From contig NZ_LBIO01000055.1 in NCBI RefSeq assembly GCF_001280505.1, positions 1-64,000 on the forward strand: 64,000 nucleotides of DNA. The letters run 5' to 3'. Under the pieces are notes generated by a model. The model was given only the letters and a program-made list of their open reading frames with translations, searched no databases and was not told where the DNA came from. A program made the translations under genes and the position numbers. Source of the DNA: Mangrovimonas sp. TPBH4 (GTDB lineage: Bacteria; Bacteroidota; Bacteroidia; Flavobacteriales; Flavobacteriaceae). This document shows, piece by piece, positions 1 to 7,937 of this stretch (the first letter of the stretch is position 1; the number at the start of each line of letters is the position of its first letter).

Positions 1-1
1 G

Positions 2-589
2 AAAAAAGGTTTATCATTTCTATTTGTTATTTGTTGTTCCACATTTTTGTTCGCCCAAAAAGCAAAAGTGTTAGAGGGAGATTGGGCTGAATTAAAGGGG
101 ATATCCAATTATGATTTGGTTTTTGAGTACGAAAACCTTGAAATTCCGAACTATGATTCTGAAGAAGAGTTTCTAAAGGATAAAATGAAAAAGAGAGAAG
201 AAAAGGAAGCTGGTGCCGGAGAGAAATTTAAAGCAAGTTGGTTTGCCGACAGGGAAAATAAATATGAGCCAAAGTTTATTGAGTCTTTTAATAAGCGCTT
301 TGACGAGGGAGAAGTAAAAGTTGGTATGGAAGATGCATCGGAATATGTGATGAAAATAAAAACAACATTTATGTATTCTGGATATAATGTTGGGATAAAA
401 GCTCAGAAGTCTAAAGTAGATGCAATAATTTCTGTTTATAAAAAGGATGCGCCGGATGAAGTATTGTTTTCAGTAAAATATACAAAAGCGGAAGGTACTC
501 CCGTATATAATGCAGGAGATAGAATTGCGGAGGCCTATGCGAAATTGGCAAAAACCTTGGCGAAAACAATGATTAAAAAGTCTGCGTAA
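2..589 (+). CDS. Secreted/periplasmic protein of unknown function, 5' partial
   Basis: The reading frame is open from the first complete codon of the window, so the true start lies upstream. The first ~18 visible residues (KKGLSFLFVICCSTFLFAQ) form the basic-hydrophobic end of a Bacteroidota signal peptide with a likely cleavage after FAQ. A TTG at 47 falls inside that signal peptide and is not a credible start. The mature part (about 175 residues) is rich in Lys and Glu, with a segment of alternating hydrophobic residues near the end (YVMKIKTTFMYSGYNVG). I do not recognise the family. It is convergent with the halogenase-like gene and shares a terminator with it. Confidence 0.75.
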   Translation, partial: KKGLSFLFVICCSTFLFAQKAKVLEGDWAELKGISNYDLVFEYENLEIPNYDSEEEFLKDKMKKREEKEAGAGEKFKASWFADRENKYEPKFIESFNKRFDEGEVKVGMEDASEYVMKIKTTFMYSGYNVGIKAQKSKVDAIISVYKKDAPDEVLFSVKYTKAEGTPVYNAGDRIAEAYAKLAKTLAKTMIKKSA

Positions 590-608
590 TGCAAGCGTAT
601 TAAAAAAG

Positions 609-640
609 AAAAAAGCGAATAGGAAACTATTCGCTTTTTT
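609..640. terminator. Bidirectional rho-independent terminator
   Basis: A 14-bp perfect stem (AAAAAAGCGAATAG at 609-622, CTATTCGCTTTTTT at 627-640) closes on a GAAA tetraloop, with A and T runs on either side so it can work in both directions. It lies between two convergent genes. The last codons and the stop codon of the halogenase-like gene (stop at 627-629) are part of the stem. Confidence 0.85.
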
Positions 641-1871
641 CTTTTTCCATATTGATGAGGTGTGCCAAGGTGGCTACTATTCGATTATGCTTTTTTACAA
701 ATGGATTGGTTTGGTCCCAAACATAGCCTGCCAAAACCGCACAGATTTGTTTTTTGACCTCTTGGTTTTCTGGTCTGTGGAAGAATAACGTTTGCAGATT
801 TCCAGTATACCATTCCTTTACATAGGTGGCAAATACGTTAACGCCAGATTTTATGTAATCGGCATAGTCTGTTTCCCAATCTACAGCTTCGCCCTTTAGT
901 TCTTTGGAAATCAATTTGGCCGATTGCAATGCCGATTCCGTTGCAAAGGTTACCCCCGATGAAAATACAGGATCCAAAAATTCGGCACTGTTTCCAGTTA
1001 ATACAAATCCTTTCCCATAGAATTTTTTAACAGCTTTTGAATAATTCCTGATGCAGACTGGAGTAAATTCAAAATCTAGTCCTTCAAAGCGTTCATGGTA
1101 ATATTTGGATAGCTTGAGCATGGCTTTCATGCGTTCTGTAGTTGAACCTTCATAAGCATCTATCAATTCATTTTTGCCTACAAATCCAATACTGGTAATG
1201 CCATTTGAAAATGGAATCACCCAAAACCAAGTGTCTTTATCTAAGACATCAAAGGTTATCAAAGTGCCTTCTCTACCTTCAGGGCGTTTCAAGTCCTTTA
1301 CGTGGGTGAAAATGGAAGAGTGTTCTGGGATTGAAGAAGGTTTGTCTAAATCTAAAAGTCTAGGCAATACCCTTCCGTAGCCACTAGAATCCACAATAAA
1401 CTTAGCGATTACGGTGTATTCGTTTCCTGTTTCATCCTTTATTTTGGTAGTAGAAGTGCCATCCTCTTTTATGTTCACATCTACCACTTCGTGTTGGAAT
1501 TGTATGTCTACGCCCCAATTTTGGATTTCTTGAGCCAGAGCATTATCAAAATCGGCTCTTGGTACTTGCCATGTCCAATTCCAGCCTTCTGTATGTTTTT
1601 TGCTAAAGTCGAAATTGCAGACAATATCATCTCTTAAAAAACGAGCCCCAGCTTTCACTTCAAAATTCTGAGCTTTCAAGCAGTCCAATAGCCCTACTTC
1701 CTCAAAATGGTCCATACATCTTGGCAATAGGCTTTCTCCAATTACAAAACGGGGGAATTGGCTCTTTTCAATCACCTTGATTTTGAGGCCTTGTTTGTGC
1801 AAATAAGCGGCGGAAACACATCCTGAAGGACCAGCCCCAATTATCAAAACATCAACAGTTGTATCGCTCAT
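627..1871 (-). CDS. Flavin-dependent halogenase-like FAD oxidoreductase
   Basis: 414 residues. The N-terminal Rossmann motif GAGPSG (residues 12-17) binds FAD. GESLLP (45-50) and K73 in EVKAGARF match the region carrying the catalytic lysine of flavin-dependent halogenases, and W215-F-W-V-I-P220 fits the WxWxIP halogenase signature. A later DPVFSSGV segment is also typical of the family. This points to the phenol/pyrrole-acting branch of the halogenase superfamily, which would need a separate flavin reductase; none is seen nearby. It is divergent from the ammonia-lyase gene at the edge of the pigment cluster, so a chlorinated flexirubin is an attractive inference. A hydroxylase (monooxygenase) role cannot be excluded from sequence alone. 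Confidence 0.75.
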   Translation of the reverse strand: MSDTTVDVLIIGAGPSGCVSAAYLHKQGLKIKVIEKSQFPRFVIGESLLPRCMDHFEEVGLLDCLKAQNFEVKAGARFLRDDIVCNFDFSKKHTEGWNWTWQVPRADFDNALAQEIQNWGVDIQFQHEVVDVNIKEDGTSTTKIKDETGNEYTVIAKFIVDSSGYGRVLPRLLDLDKPSSIPEHSSIFTHVKDLKRPEGREGTLITFDVLDKDTWFWVIPFSNGITSIGFVGKNELIDAYEGSTTERMKAMLKLSKYYHERFEGLDFEFTPVCIRNYSKAVKKFYGKGFVLTGNSAEFLDPVFSSGVTFATESALQSAKLISKELKGEAVDWETDYADYIKSGVNVFATYVKEWYTGNLQTLFFHRPENQEVKKQICAVLAGYVWDQTNPFVKKHNRIVATLAHLINMEKEKSE

Positions 1872-1902
1872 GGGCTTTATGGTATAAATTCATTTATTAT
1901 TT

Positions 1903-1910
1903 TAAATTTG
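1903..1910 (+). promoter_or_regulatory. Possible -7 element upstream of the ammonia-lyase gene
   Basis: TAAATTTG matches the Bacteroidota -7 consensus TAnnTTTG exactly and lies about 70 bp before the ammonia-lyase start, in the 108-bp divergent gap. No good TTG/TTTG is found at the expected distance upstream, so the call is weak. Confidence 0.3.
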
Positions 1911-1979
1911 CTAACCAAAATAACTACTTTCGTTTTAGTTATTAAAATTTAATCATAAAAATAACCATATTACATATAG

Positions 1980-3500
1980 ATGCTAACATTTGACGGGAAA
2001 CTAGGTATTGAAGATTTTTATAAAATTATTTTTGAGGATACTCCAATTCAAATTGATAAAACGGTATTGGAGCGGGTGAGTAAGAGTTTTGACTTTTTAA
2101 AGACGTTTTCTGAAAATAAGGTAATTTATGGTGTAAATACTGGGTTTGGCCCAATGGCACAATATAAGATTAAGGACTCTGAGCGAATCCAGTTGCAGTA
2201 TAATCTTATACGTAGTCACTCTTCTGGAACAGGCCAGCCTATTGCTCCTATGTATGTGAAGGCTGCTATGGTGGCACGTTTAAATACCCTGTCCTTAGGC
2301 TATTCTGGAGTGCATGTTTCGGTAATTGAGTTGATGGCTCAGTTGATCAACAGAAATATCATTCCGCTAATTTATGAACATGGAGGTGTTGGTGCCAGTG
2401 GCGATTTGGTGCAATTGGCCCATTTGGCTTTGGTTTTGATAGGAGAAGGTGAAGTATTCTATAAAGGAGAGAGAACGTCAACAAAAGACGTCTTTAAACT
2501 GGAAGGGCTGCAACCTATTTCTGTAGAGCTTAGGGAAGGTTTGGCTTTGATGAATGGAACTTCTGTAATGACTGGGATTGGAATTGTGAATGCTATTTAT
2601 ACTAGGAAATTACTAGGGTGGATTACCTCGGCTTCGGCTTCCATAAATGAAATTGTTCAGGCTTATGATGACCATCTTTCCGAAGAGTTAAATGGCTCTA
2701 AATTGCATATAGGTCAAAGAGAAGTTGCCAAAAATATGCGTGAGCATTTAAGGGATAGTCAGTTAACGCGCAAGCGCGAGCATCACCTTTATACCAATAA
2801 TGACAATGTATCCGTATTCAAGGAAAAAGTACAGGAGTATTATTCTTTAAGATGTGTGCCGCAAATATTGGGGCCTGTGTTGGACACTTTAAAAAGTGTG
2901 GAGAAAATTTTGATTGAAGAAGTTAATTCGGCCAATGACAACCCTATTGTAGATGTGGCAAAACAACATGTCTATCATGGTGGAAATTTCCATGGGGATT
3001 ATGTGTCCTTGGAAATGGATAAACTCAAGACGGTAGTGGCCAAAACAAGTATGTTGGCCGAACGCCAGTTGAACTATTTGCTAAATGCAAGATTGAACGA
3101 TATTCTTCCGCCATTTGTAAACCTTGGTACATTGGGGTTGAACTTTGGAATGCAGGGAGTGCAGTTTACCGCAACATCTACAACAGCTGAAAACCAAATG
3201 TTGTCCAACCCAATGTATGTGCACAGTATTCCAAATAATAACGATAATCAGGATATTGTAAGTATGGGGACCAACGCAGCCTTGATTACCAAAAGAGTAA
3301 TAGAGAATGCCTATGAGGTAGTAGGGATAGAGCTTATTACAATTGTACAGGCCATAGAGTGTTTGGAGCTCCAGGATAAGGTGTCTTCCAAAACAAAGAA
3401 GATTTATGATGATATTAGAGCAATAGTACCCGTGTTTAAAGAAGATGTTGCTATGTATCCATTTGTGAACAAGGTTAAGGAGTTTATCATGGCTCATTAA
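1980..3500 (+). CDS. Aromatic amino acid ammonia-lyase, probably tyrosine ammonia-lyase
   Basis: 506 residues, the normal length of the HAL/PAL/TAL family. The Ala139-Ser140-Gly141 triad (in GGVGASGDLV) forms the MIO prosthetic group. The substrate-selectivity loop reads R78-S79-H80, as in histidine lyases and in flavobacterial flexirubin-cluster TALs. However, the position that is a conserved Glu in histidine ammonia-lyase is Gln424 here (NNNDNQDIVSMG), as in PAL/TAL enzymes. With the pigment cluster downstream, the likely reaction is L-tyrosine to p-coumarate plus ammonia, giving the aryl starter unit. It opens the + strand cluster and is followed after 90 bp by a WG-repeat gene. Confidence 0.85.
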   Translation: MLTFDGKLGIEDFYKIIFEDTPIQIDKTVLERVSKSFDFLKTFSENKVIYGVNTGFGPMAQYKIKDSERIQLQYNLIRSHSSGTGQPIAPMYVKAAMVARLNTLSLGYSGVHVSVIELMAQLINRNIIPLIYEHGGVGASGDLVQLAHLALVLIGEGEVFYKGERTSTKDVFKLEGLQPISVELREGLALMNGTSVMTGIGIVNAIYTRKLLGWITSASASINEIVQAYDDHLSEELNGSKLHIGQREVAKNMREHLRDSQLTRKREHHLYTNNDNVSVFKEKVQEYYSLRCVPQILGPVLDTLKSVEKILIEEVNSANDNPIVDVAKQHVYHGGNFHGDYVSLEMDKLKTVVAKTSMLAERQLNYLLNARLNDILPPFVNLGTLGLNFGMQGVQFTATSTTAENQMLSNPMYVHSIPNNNDNQDIVSMGTNAALITKRVIENAYEVVGIELITIVQAIECLELQDKVSSKTKKIYDDIRAIVPVFKEDVAMYPFVNKVKEFIMAH

Positions 3501-3531
3501 TTTGCTTCATTTTAAAACATGTCTAGGGAGA

Positions 3532-3561
3532 TTTGGGTACAGGATTTAGTTATTATCTTTA
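3532..3561 (+). promoter_or_regulatory. Candidate promoter of the WG-repeat gene
   Basis: TTTG (3532-3535), an 18-bp spacer and TATCTTTA (3554-3561) fit the Bacteroidota TTG / TAnnTTTG pattern with one mismatch. The predicted start of transcription is about 20 bp before the ATG at 3591. This suggests the WG-repeat gene is expressed separately from the upstream lyase. Confidence 0.4.
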
Positions 3562-3590
3562 CGTAATTTATTAATATAAAGCTGTTAATC

Positions 3591-4718
3591 ATGAAAATTA
3601 AATCTTTCCTATGGCTGTTTTTTTGCAGCATTTGTACGGTAATGGCCCAAGAGCTTGCGTTGGCCAACCAAGACGGTAAATTTGGATATATCACAAAATC
3701 TGGGGACTGGCAAATTAGTCCACAGTTTAAAATTGCCAAAAATTTTTCTGGTGATTTGGCAGAAGCGATGGATGATGATAAAAAATGGGGGTATATCAAT
3801 AGAAAAGGAGAATGGGTAATTCAGCCCATGTTTGATAAAACAAAGGCCTTCGATTCTGGAGTGGCCGTGGTTTTAAAGGATGATCAATGGATCTACATAA
3901 ATACCGAGGGCAATCAAATCCTCAAGGATGTTTCTACAGATAAGCTCTACGATTTTGAGGAAGGCTATGCCATCGTGAGGCAAGGAGATAAGGTAGGTTT
4001 TATTAATACCAAAGGAGAAGTGGTGGTGCCCGCAAAATTTTCAAAAGTTTTTGGCTTTGTTAATGGCTATGCTAAAGTTCAGGAAAATGAAAAGTGGGGG
4101 TTGGTAGATGGTTCTGGAAACTATTTTGTACCAACTGAATATGATGGGGTTAGTAATATGTACCATGGCAGTGTCATTGCCGATAAAGGAGGGGTGTACG
4201 GCGTTATTTCAAATGGTAGTTTTAAAGAGGTTGAAGGAGCCGATAAGGTATGGGACTTTATGTATAATTCAGAGCTTACCTATGCCGAAAAAGATGGGAA
4301 ATTGGGGTATGTAAATACTTCCGGGGAGTGGGTAATTTCACCTAACTATGATAAAGCCCGTGCTTTTGTAAACGGCCTCGCTCCGGTGATGAAGGATAAA
4401 AAATGGGGATACATCAATGAATCTGGAGAAGAGGTCATCCCTTTTCAATATAGAGATGCCGAAATATTCAGTGAAGATGGATTGGCGCCCGTCAAGATTT
4501 CAAAACTATGGGGATTTGTCAATACGAAAGGCGACTTGGTGATAGAGGATAAATACGATATTACCGCTAGCGGTTTTTCGGTTTTCAAAAGAAATAATGA
4601 AAAAGGGTTTGTTGATGGATTGGCTCGAGTGAAATATAAAAAATCATGGTATTATATCAATACCAATGGAGATATTTTGAAAGATATGGAGTTTGAGAAT
4701 TTGGAATTGTTCCAATAA
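3591..4718 (+). CDS. Secreted WG-repeat protein
   Basis: 375 residues. A signal peptide (MKIKSFLWLFFCSICTVMAQ) is followed by about nine tandem WG (KWG-type) repeats, each of the form KWGYIN-x-xGEWVIxPxFD with an Ala-x2-Phe-x2-Gly-Leu-Ala spacer. The repeats run through to the end. WG repeats usually form beta-propeller-like binding surfaces; no catalytic residues are evident. The gene splits the lyase from the ketoreductase, has its own candidate promoter, and is not an obvious pigment enzyme. Its partner or ligand is unknown. Confidence 0.8.
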   Translation: MKIKSFLWLFFCSICTVMAQELALANQDGKFGYITKSGDWQISPQFKIAKNFSGDLAEAMDDDKKWGYINRKGEWVIQPMFDKTKAFDSGVAVVLKDDQWIYINTEGNQILKDVSTDKLYDFEEGYAIVRQGDKVGFINTKGEVVVPAKFSKVFGFVNGYAKVQENEKWGLVDGSGNYFVPTEYDGVSNMYHGSVIADKGGVYGVISNGSFKEVEGADKVWDFMYNSELTYAEKDGKLGYVNTSGEWVISPNYDKARAFVNGLAPVMKDKKWGYINESGEEVIPFQYRDAEIFSEDGLAPVKISKLWGFVNTKGDLVIEDKYDITASGFSVFKRNNEKGFVDGLARVKYKKSWYYINTNGDILKDMEFENLELFQ

Positions 4719-4762
4719 AACCTATAATTGCAAAAATAATATCCGCTATAAAAACTAACTAA

Positions 4763-5494
4763 ATGAAGTGTGCCATAATCACAGGTGGTTCTAGAGGAAT
4801 AGGACGAGCCATTTGTATTCAATTAGCAAAAGATACCAATTATCATATCATTATTAACTACAATAGTAATGAAGTTGCAGCTCTGGAAACCAAGCAGGCT
4901 GTGGAGGCAGAGGGCAATACTGCCGAGATTATCAAGTTCAATGTAGCCAATGCTGAAGAGGTGTCCAATGCGCTGGGAGTTTGGCAAGAAGCTAATAAAG
5001 ATGCTGTTGTTGAGGTTGTAGTTAATAATGCAGGAATTACAAAGGATGGATTGTTTATGTGGATGCCTCAAAATGATTGGCAAGACGTGATCAATACGTC
5101 CTTGAATGGGTTTTATAACGTAACCAATTTCTTTATACAAAAGCTTTTGCGAAATCGTTTTGGCCGCATTGTAAACGTAGCCTCTGTGTCTGGTGTTAAA
5201 GGAACGGCTGGGCAAACCAATTATTCGGCTGCGAAGGGCGCATTAATTGGTGCAACCAAAGCTTTAGCTCAGGAGGTGGCCAAGCGAAAAATTACTGTTA
5301 ACGCAGTAGCACCTGGATTTATTAAATCGGATATGACGGCAGAGTTGGATGAAAAAGAGCTCAAAGGCATGATTCCTTTAAACCGGTTTGGAGAGCCTGA
5401 GGAAGTAGCGCATGCTGTGTCCTTTTTGGTTTCAGATAAAGCGTCTTATATTACGGGAGAAGTGATAAATATAAATGGAGGGATTTACTCCTAA
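4763..5494 (+). CDS. 3-oxoacyl-ACP reductase (SDR family), cluster ketoreductase
   Basis: 243 residues, a classical short-chain dehydrogenase. The N-terminal TGGSRGIGRA motif binds NADP(H), NNAG is present near residue 90, and the catalytic Ser (VASVSG) is followed by Tyr154-x3-Lys158 (YSAAK). It ends with a typical FabG tail (YITGEVININGG). In the aryl polyene/flexirubin pathway such a protein reduces each beta-keto intermediate on the carrier protein before dehydration. It lies 13 bp upstream of a ketosynthase. A housekeeping FabG role is possible but the context favours a dedicated one. Confidence 0.9.
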   Translation: MKCAIITGGSRGIGRAICIQLAKDTNYHIIINYNSNEVAALETKQAVEAEGNTAEIIKFNVANAEEVSNALGVWQEANKDAVVEVVVNNAGITKDGLFMWMPQNDWQDVINTSLNGFYNVTNFFIQKLLRNRFGRIVNVASVSGVKGTAGQTNYSAAKGALIGATKALAQEVAKRKITVNAVAPGFIKSDMTAELDEKELKGMIPLNRFGEPEEVAHAVSFLVSDKASYITGEVININGGIYS

Positions 5495-5507
5495 TTAAGG
5501 ATTCTAG

Positions 5508-6734
5508 ATGAGAAGAGTTGTAATAACGGGGATGGGAATTTACTCCTGCATTGGAGAGAATTTAGAGCAAGTCAAGGAGTCGCTTTATAAAGGAAAATCA
5601 GGGATTGTTATAGATGAAGACCGTATTTCCTTTGGGTATCGCTCTCCCTTAACAGGAATGGTTTCTCAGCCTAATCTTAAAGGGTTGCTGTCAAGACGCC
5701 AGCGCATTAGTTTGGGCGAAGAGGGGGAGTACGCTTATGTAGCGACTTTGGAAGCTTTGAAGAATGCAAAAATCGATCAGGACTTTTTAGATCAACATGA
5801 AGTCGGGATTTTATATGGAAATGATAGTACGGCCAAATCGGTGATTGAATCCGTTGATAAAATTAGAGAGAAGAAAGATACTACTTTGGTAGGGTCTGGA
5901 GCCATCTTTCAGGGGATGAACTCTTCCGTCACCATGAATTTGTCTACCATTTTTAAACTGAAGGGGGTTAACTTTACTATTAGTGCAGCTTGCGCTAGTG
6001 GGTCTCATGCTGTTGGGATGGCTTACCATTTAATAAAAAGTGGAATGCAGGATTGCGTGATTTGTGGAGGAACCCAAGAAATTAATAAACTGGCAATGGC
6101 CAGTTTTGACGGTTTAGGCGTATTTTCCGTTAATACGGAAGCTCCTCATGAAGCATCAAGACCATTCGATAAAAACAGAGATGGTTTAGTGCCTAGTGGA
6201 GGTGCGGCTACTTTGGTTTTGGAGACCTATGAGTCTGCCATGGAGCGTGGAGCTACTATTTATGGAGAGGTTTTGGGGTATGGGTTTTCTTCCAACGGGG
6301 ATCATATTTCAACACCTAATGTAGATGGGCCTGCCAGAGCAATGAAAATGGCTATTGACCAGGCGGCTATTGAGACTTCGGATATTCAATATGTCAATGC
6401 GCATGCAACTTCTACACCTGTAGGTGATGCCAACGAGGCGAAAGCCATATTTTCGGTTTTTGGTGAAAATGGCCCTTATGTAAGTTCTACGAAATCCATG
6501 ACGGGACATGAGTGTTGGATGGCAGGGGCCAGTGAAGTGATTTACTCTATTTTGATGATGCAGAATGACTTTATTGCACCTAACATTAATCTTGGAGAGC
6601 CTGATGAGGCGGCTGCCAAATTAAATTTGGTATCGGAAACTATAGATGAAAAATTTGATGTATTTTTGTCCAATTCTTTTGGATTTGGAGGAACAAATTC
6701 AGCATTAATAATTAAAAAAATAAGCGAGAGATAA
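5508..6734 (+). CDS. Beta-ketoacyl-ACP synthase (FabF-like), ketosynthase 1
   Basis: 408 residues, full length for KAS I/II. The catalytic triad is complete: Cys162 (SAACASG), His299 (NAHATSTPVGD) and His334 (MTGHECW). The C-terminal FGFGGTN motif is present. The stop codon overlaps the ATG of the following acyl carrier protein by one base, so the two are probably translationally coupled and act together. In a flexirubin cluster it may make the acyl chains for the dialkylresorcinol part or extend the polyene; sequence alone does not decide. Confidence 0.9.
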   Translation: MRRVVITGMGIYSCIGENLEQVKESLYKGKSGIVIDEDRISFGYRSPLTGMVSQPNLKGLLSRRQRISLGEEGEYAYVATLEALKNAKIDQDFLDQHEVGILYGNDSTAKSVIESVDKIREKKDTTLVGSGAIFQGMNSSVTMNLSTIFKLKGVNFTISAACASGSHAVGMAYHLIKSGMQDCVICGGTQEINKLAMASFDGLGVFSVNTEAPHEASRPFDKNRDGLVPSGGAATLVLETYESAMERGATIYGEVLGYGFSSNGDHISTPNVDGPARAMKMAIDQAAIETSDIQYVNAHATSTPVGDANEAKAIFSVFGENGPYVSSTKSMTGHECWMAGASEVIYSILMMQNDFIAPNINLGEPDEAAAKLNLVSETIDEKFDVFLSNSFGFGGTNSALIIKKISER

Positions 6735-6976
6735 TGGATAAAGAAGTTATCATTGAGAAGATAAATACCTTTTTGGTTGACGAGTTTGAAGTGGAAGAGG
6801 ATGACATATCTGCAGGGGCCAATTTAAAAGAGACATTGGAGTTGGATAGCTTAGACTTTGTTGACCTAGTTGTGGCTATAGAGTCTAACTTTGGTGTTAA
6901 ACTTGTTGGAGAAGACTTCGTAAATGTGGTGACGCTTCAGGATTTTTATAATCTAATTGAAACTAAATTAAGCTAA
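6734..6976 (+). CDS. Acyl carrier protein 1
   Basis: 80 residues, acidic, four-helix ACP size. The phosphopantetheine attachment Ser39 sits in ELDSLDFVDLVV. It overlaps ketosynthase 1 (ATG at the last base of the preceding stop) and precedes the LpxL-like acyltransferase by 21 bp. It probably carries intermediates for ketosynthase 1. No phosphopantetheinyl transferase gene was recognised in the window, so activation must come from elsewhere. Confidence 0.92.
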   Translation: MDKEVIIEKINTFLVDEFEVEEDDISAGANLKETLELDSLDFVDLVVAIESNFGVKLVGEDFVNVVTLQDFYNLIETKLS

Positions 6977-6997
6977 GCAATTTTACTTTAAAATTTT

Positions 6998-7885
6998 ATG
7001 GCTACTGAATGGGAGGGGAAATCCAGAGGCACTGTTTTTGGATATAGAATCTTTGTGTTCTTTATGCAGAAATTTGGCGTTGTTTCTGCTTATTTCATTC
7101 TCTGCTTTGTAGCCGCTTATTACTGTCTGTTTGCCTTGGACAGTTCAAAATCTATTTATTATTACTTTCGGAAAAGAAGAGGGTATTCTTTTTTGAAAAG
7201 TATAATCAGTATTTATAAAAATTACTACGTTTTTGGTAAGACCATTATTGATAAGGTCGCTATTTCTTCGGGGCTAAGGGACTATTTTACATATCAATTT
7301 GATGGTGTAGAACTTTTGGAAGAGGCTCTAAGGAAGAAAAAAGGAGGTATTCTAATTAGTGCTCATGTGGGTAATTTTGAAATAGCCGAACATTTTTTTG
7401 GAGAGTTGGAAGGCTACGCTTCCATCAATTTGCTCACTACAGATGTAGAGCATACCGCTATCAAGGAGTATCTCGAGAGCATAACAGGCAAATCCAAAAT
7501 TAAATTAATTTTAATCAAGGAAGATCTATCCCATATTTTTGAAATCAATGCTGCCTTGGCAAGGAATGAGTTGGTTTGCATTACCGGGGATAGGTATGTG
7601 AAAGGGGCTAAATTCATGCAGCATGATTTGTTGGGTGAAAGTGCGCAATTTCCGGCGGGTCCATTTGTGTTGGCATCCCGTCTTCGAGTTCCTGTTTTGT
7701 TTGTGTATGTAATGAAAGAGACCAATAAGCATTATCATTTATACACCAGAGAAGCTCATTCACAACATAGGGACGCCATTGGATTGTTGGACGAATACAC
7801 AAAAAGTGTAACTTGGATCCTGGAAAAATATCCTTTACAATGGTTTAATTATTTCGATTTTTGGAAAACCGAAAATGAATCTTAA
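6998..7885 (+). CDS. LpxL/HtrB-like acyltransferase
   Basis: 295 residues of the lipid A biosynthesis acyltransferase (LABLAT) family. An N-terminal hydrophobic helix (about residues 15-45) would anchor it to the inner membrane. The family HX4D/E motif is His-Val-Gly-Asn-Phe-Glu in SAHVGNFEIAEH (around residue 125), and an Arg-containing GDRYVKGA segment follows. LpxL enzymes use acyl-ACP donors. Placed between an ACP and darA, it is a good candidate for joining the polyene acid (from ACP) to the dialkylresorcinol hydroxyl, but this is inference. Confidence 0.75.
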   Translation: MATEWEGKSRGTVFGYRIFVFFMQKFGVVSAYFILCFVAAYYCLFALDSSKSIYYYFRKRRGYSFLKSIISIYKNYYVFGKTIIDKVAISSGLRDYFTYQFDGVELLEEALRKKKGGILISAHVGNFEIAEHFFGELEGYASINLLTTDVEHTAIKEYLESITGKSKIKLILIKEDLSHIFEINAALARNELVCITGDRYVKGAKFMQHDLLGESAQFPAGPFVLASRLRVPVLFVYVMKETNKHYHLYTREAHSQHRDAIGLLDEYTKSVTWILEKYPLQWFNYFDFWKTENES

Positions 7886-7910
7886 ACTTGATTTTTTTTT
7901 TGATTAATTA

Positions 7911-7926
7911 TTCCGTAATTACGGAA
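7911..7926. promoter_or_regulatory. 16-bp perfect palindrome before darA
   Basis: TTCCGTAATTACGGAA reads the same on both strands. It lies in the short gap between the acyltransferase stop and the TTG start of darA, ending 11 bp before that start, just downstream of a T tract. It could be a dimeric operator or an RNA hairpin that gates ribosome access. Confidence 0.5.
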
Positions 7927-7937
7927 AAAATCAGTTT

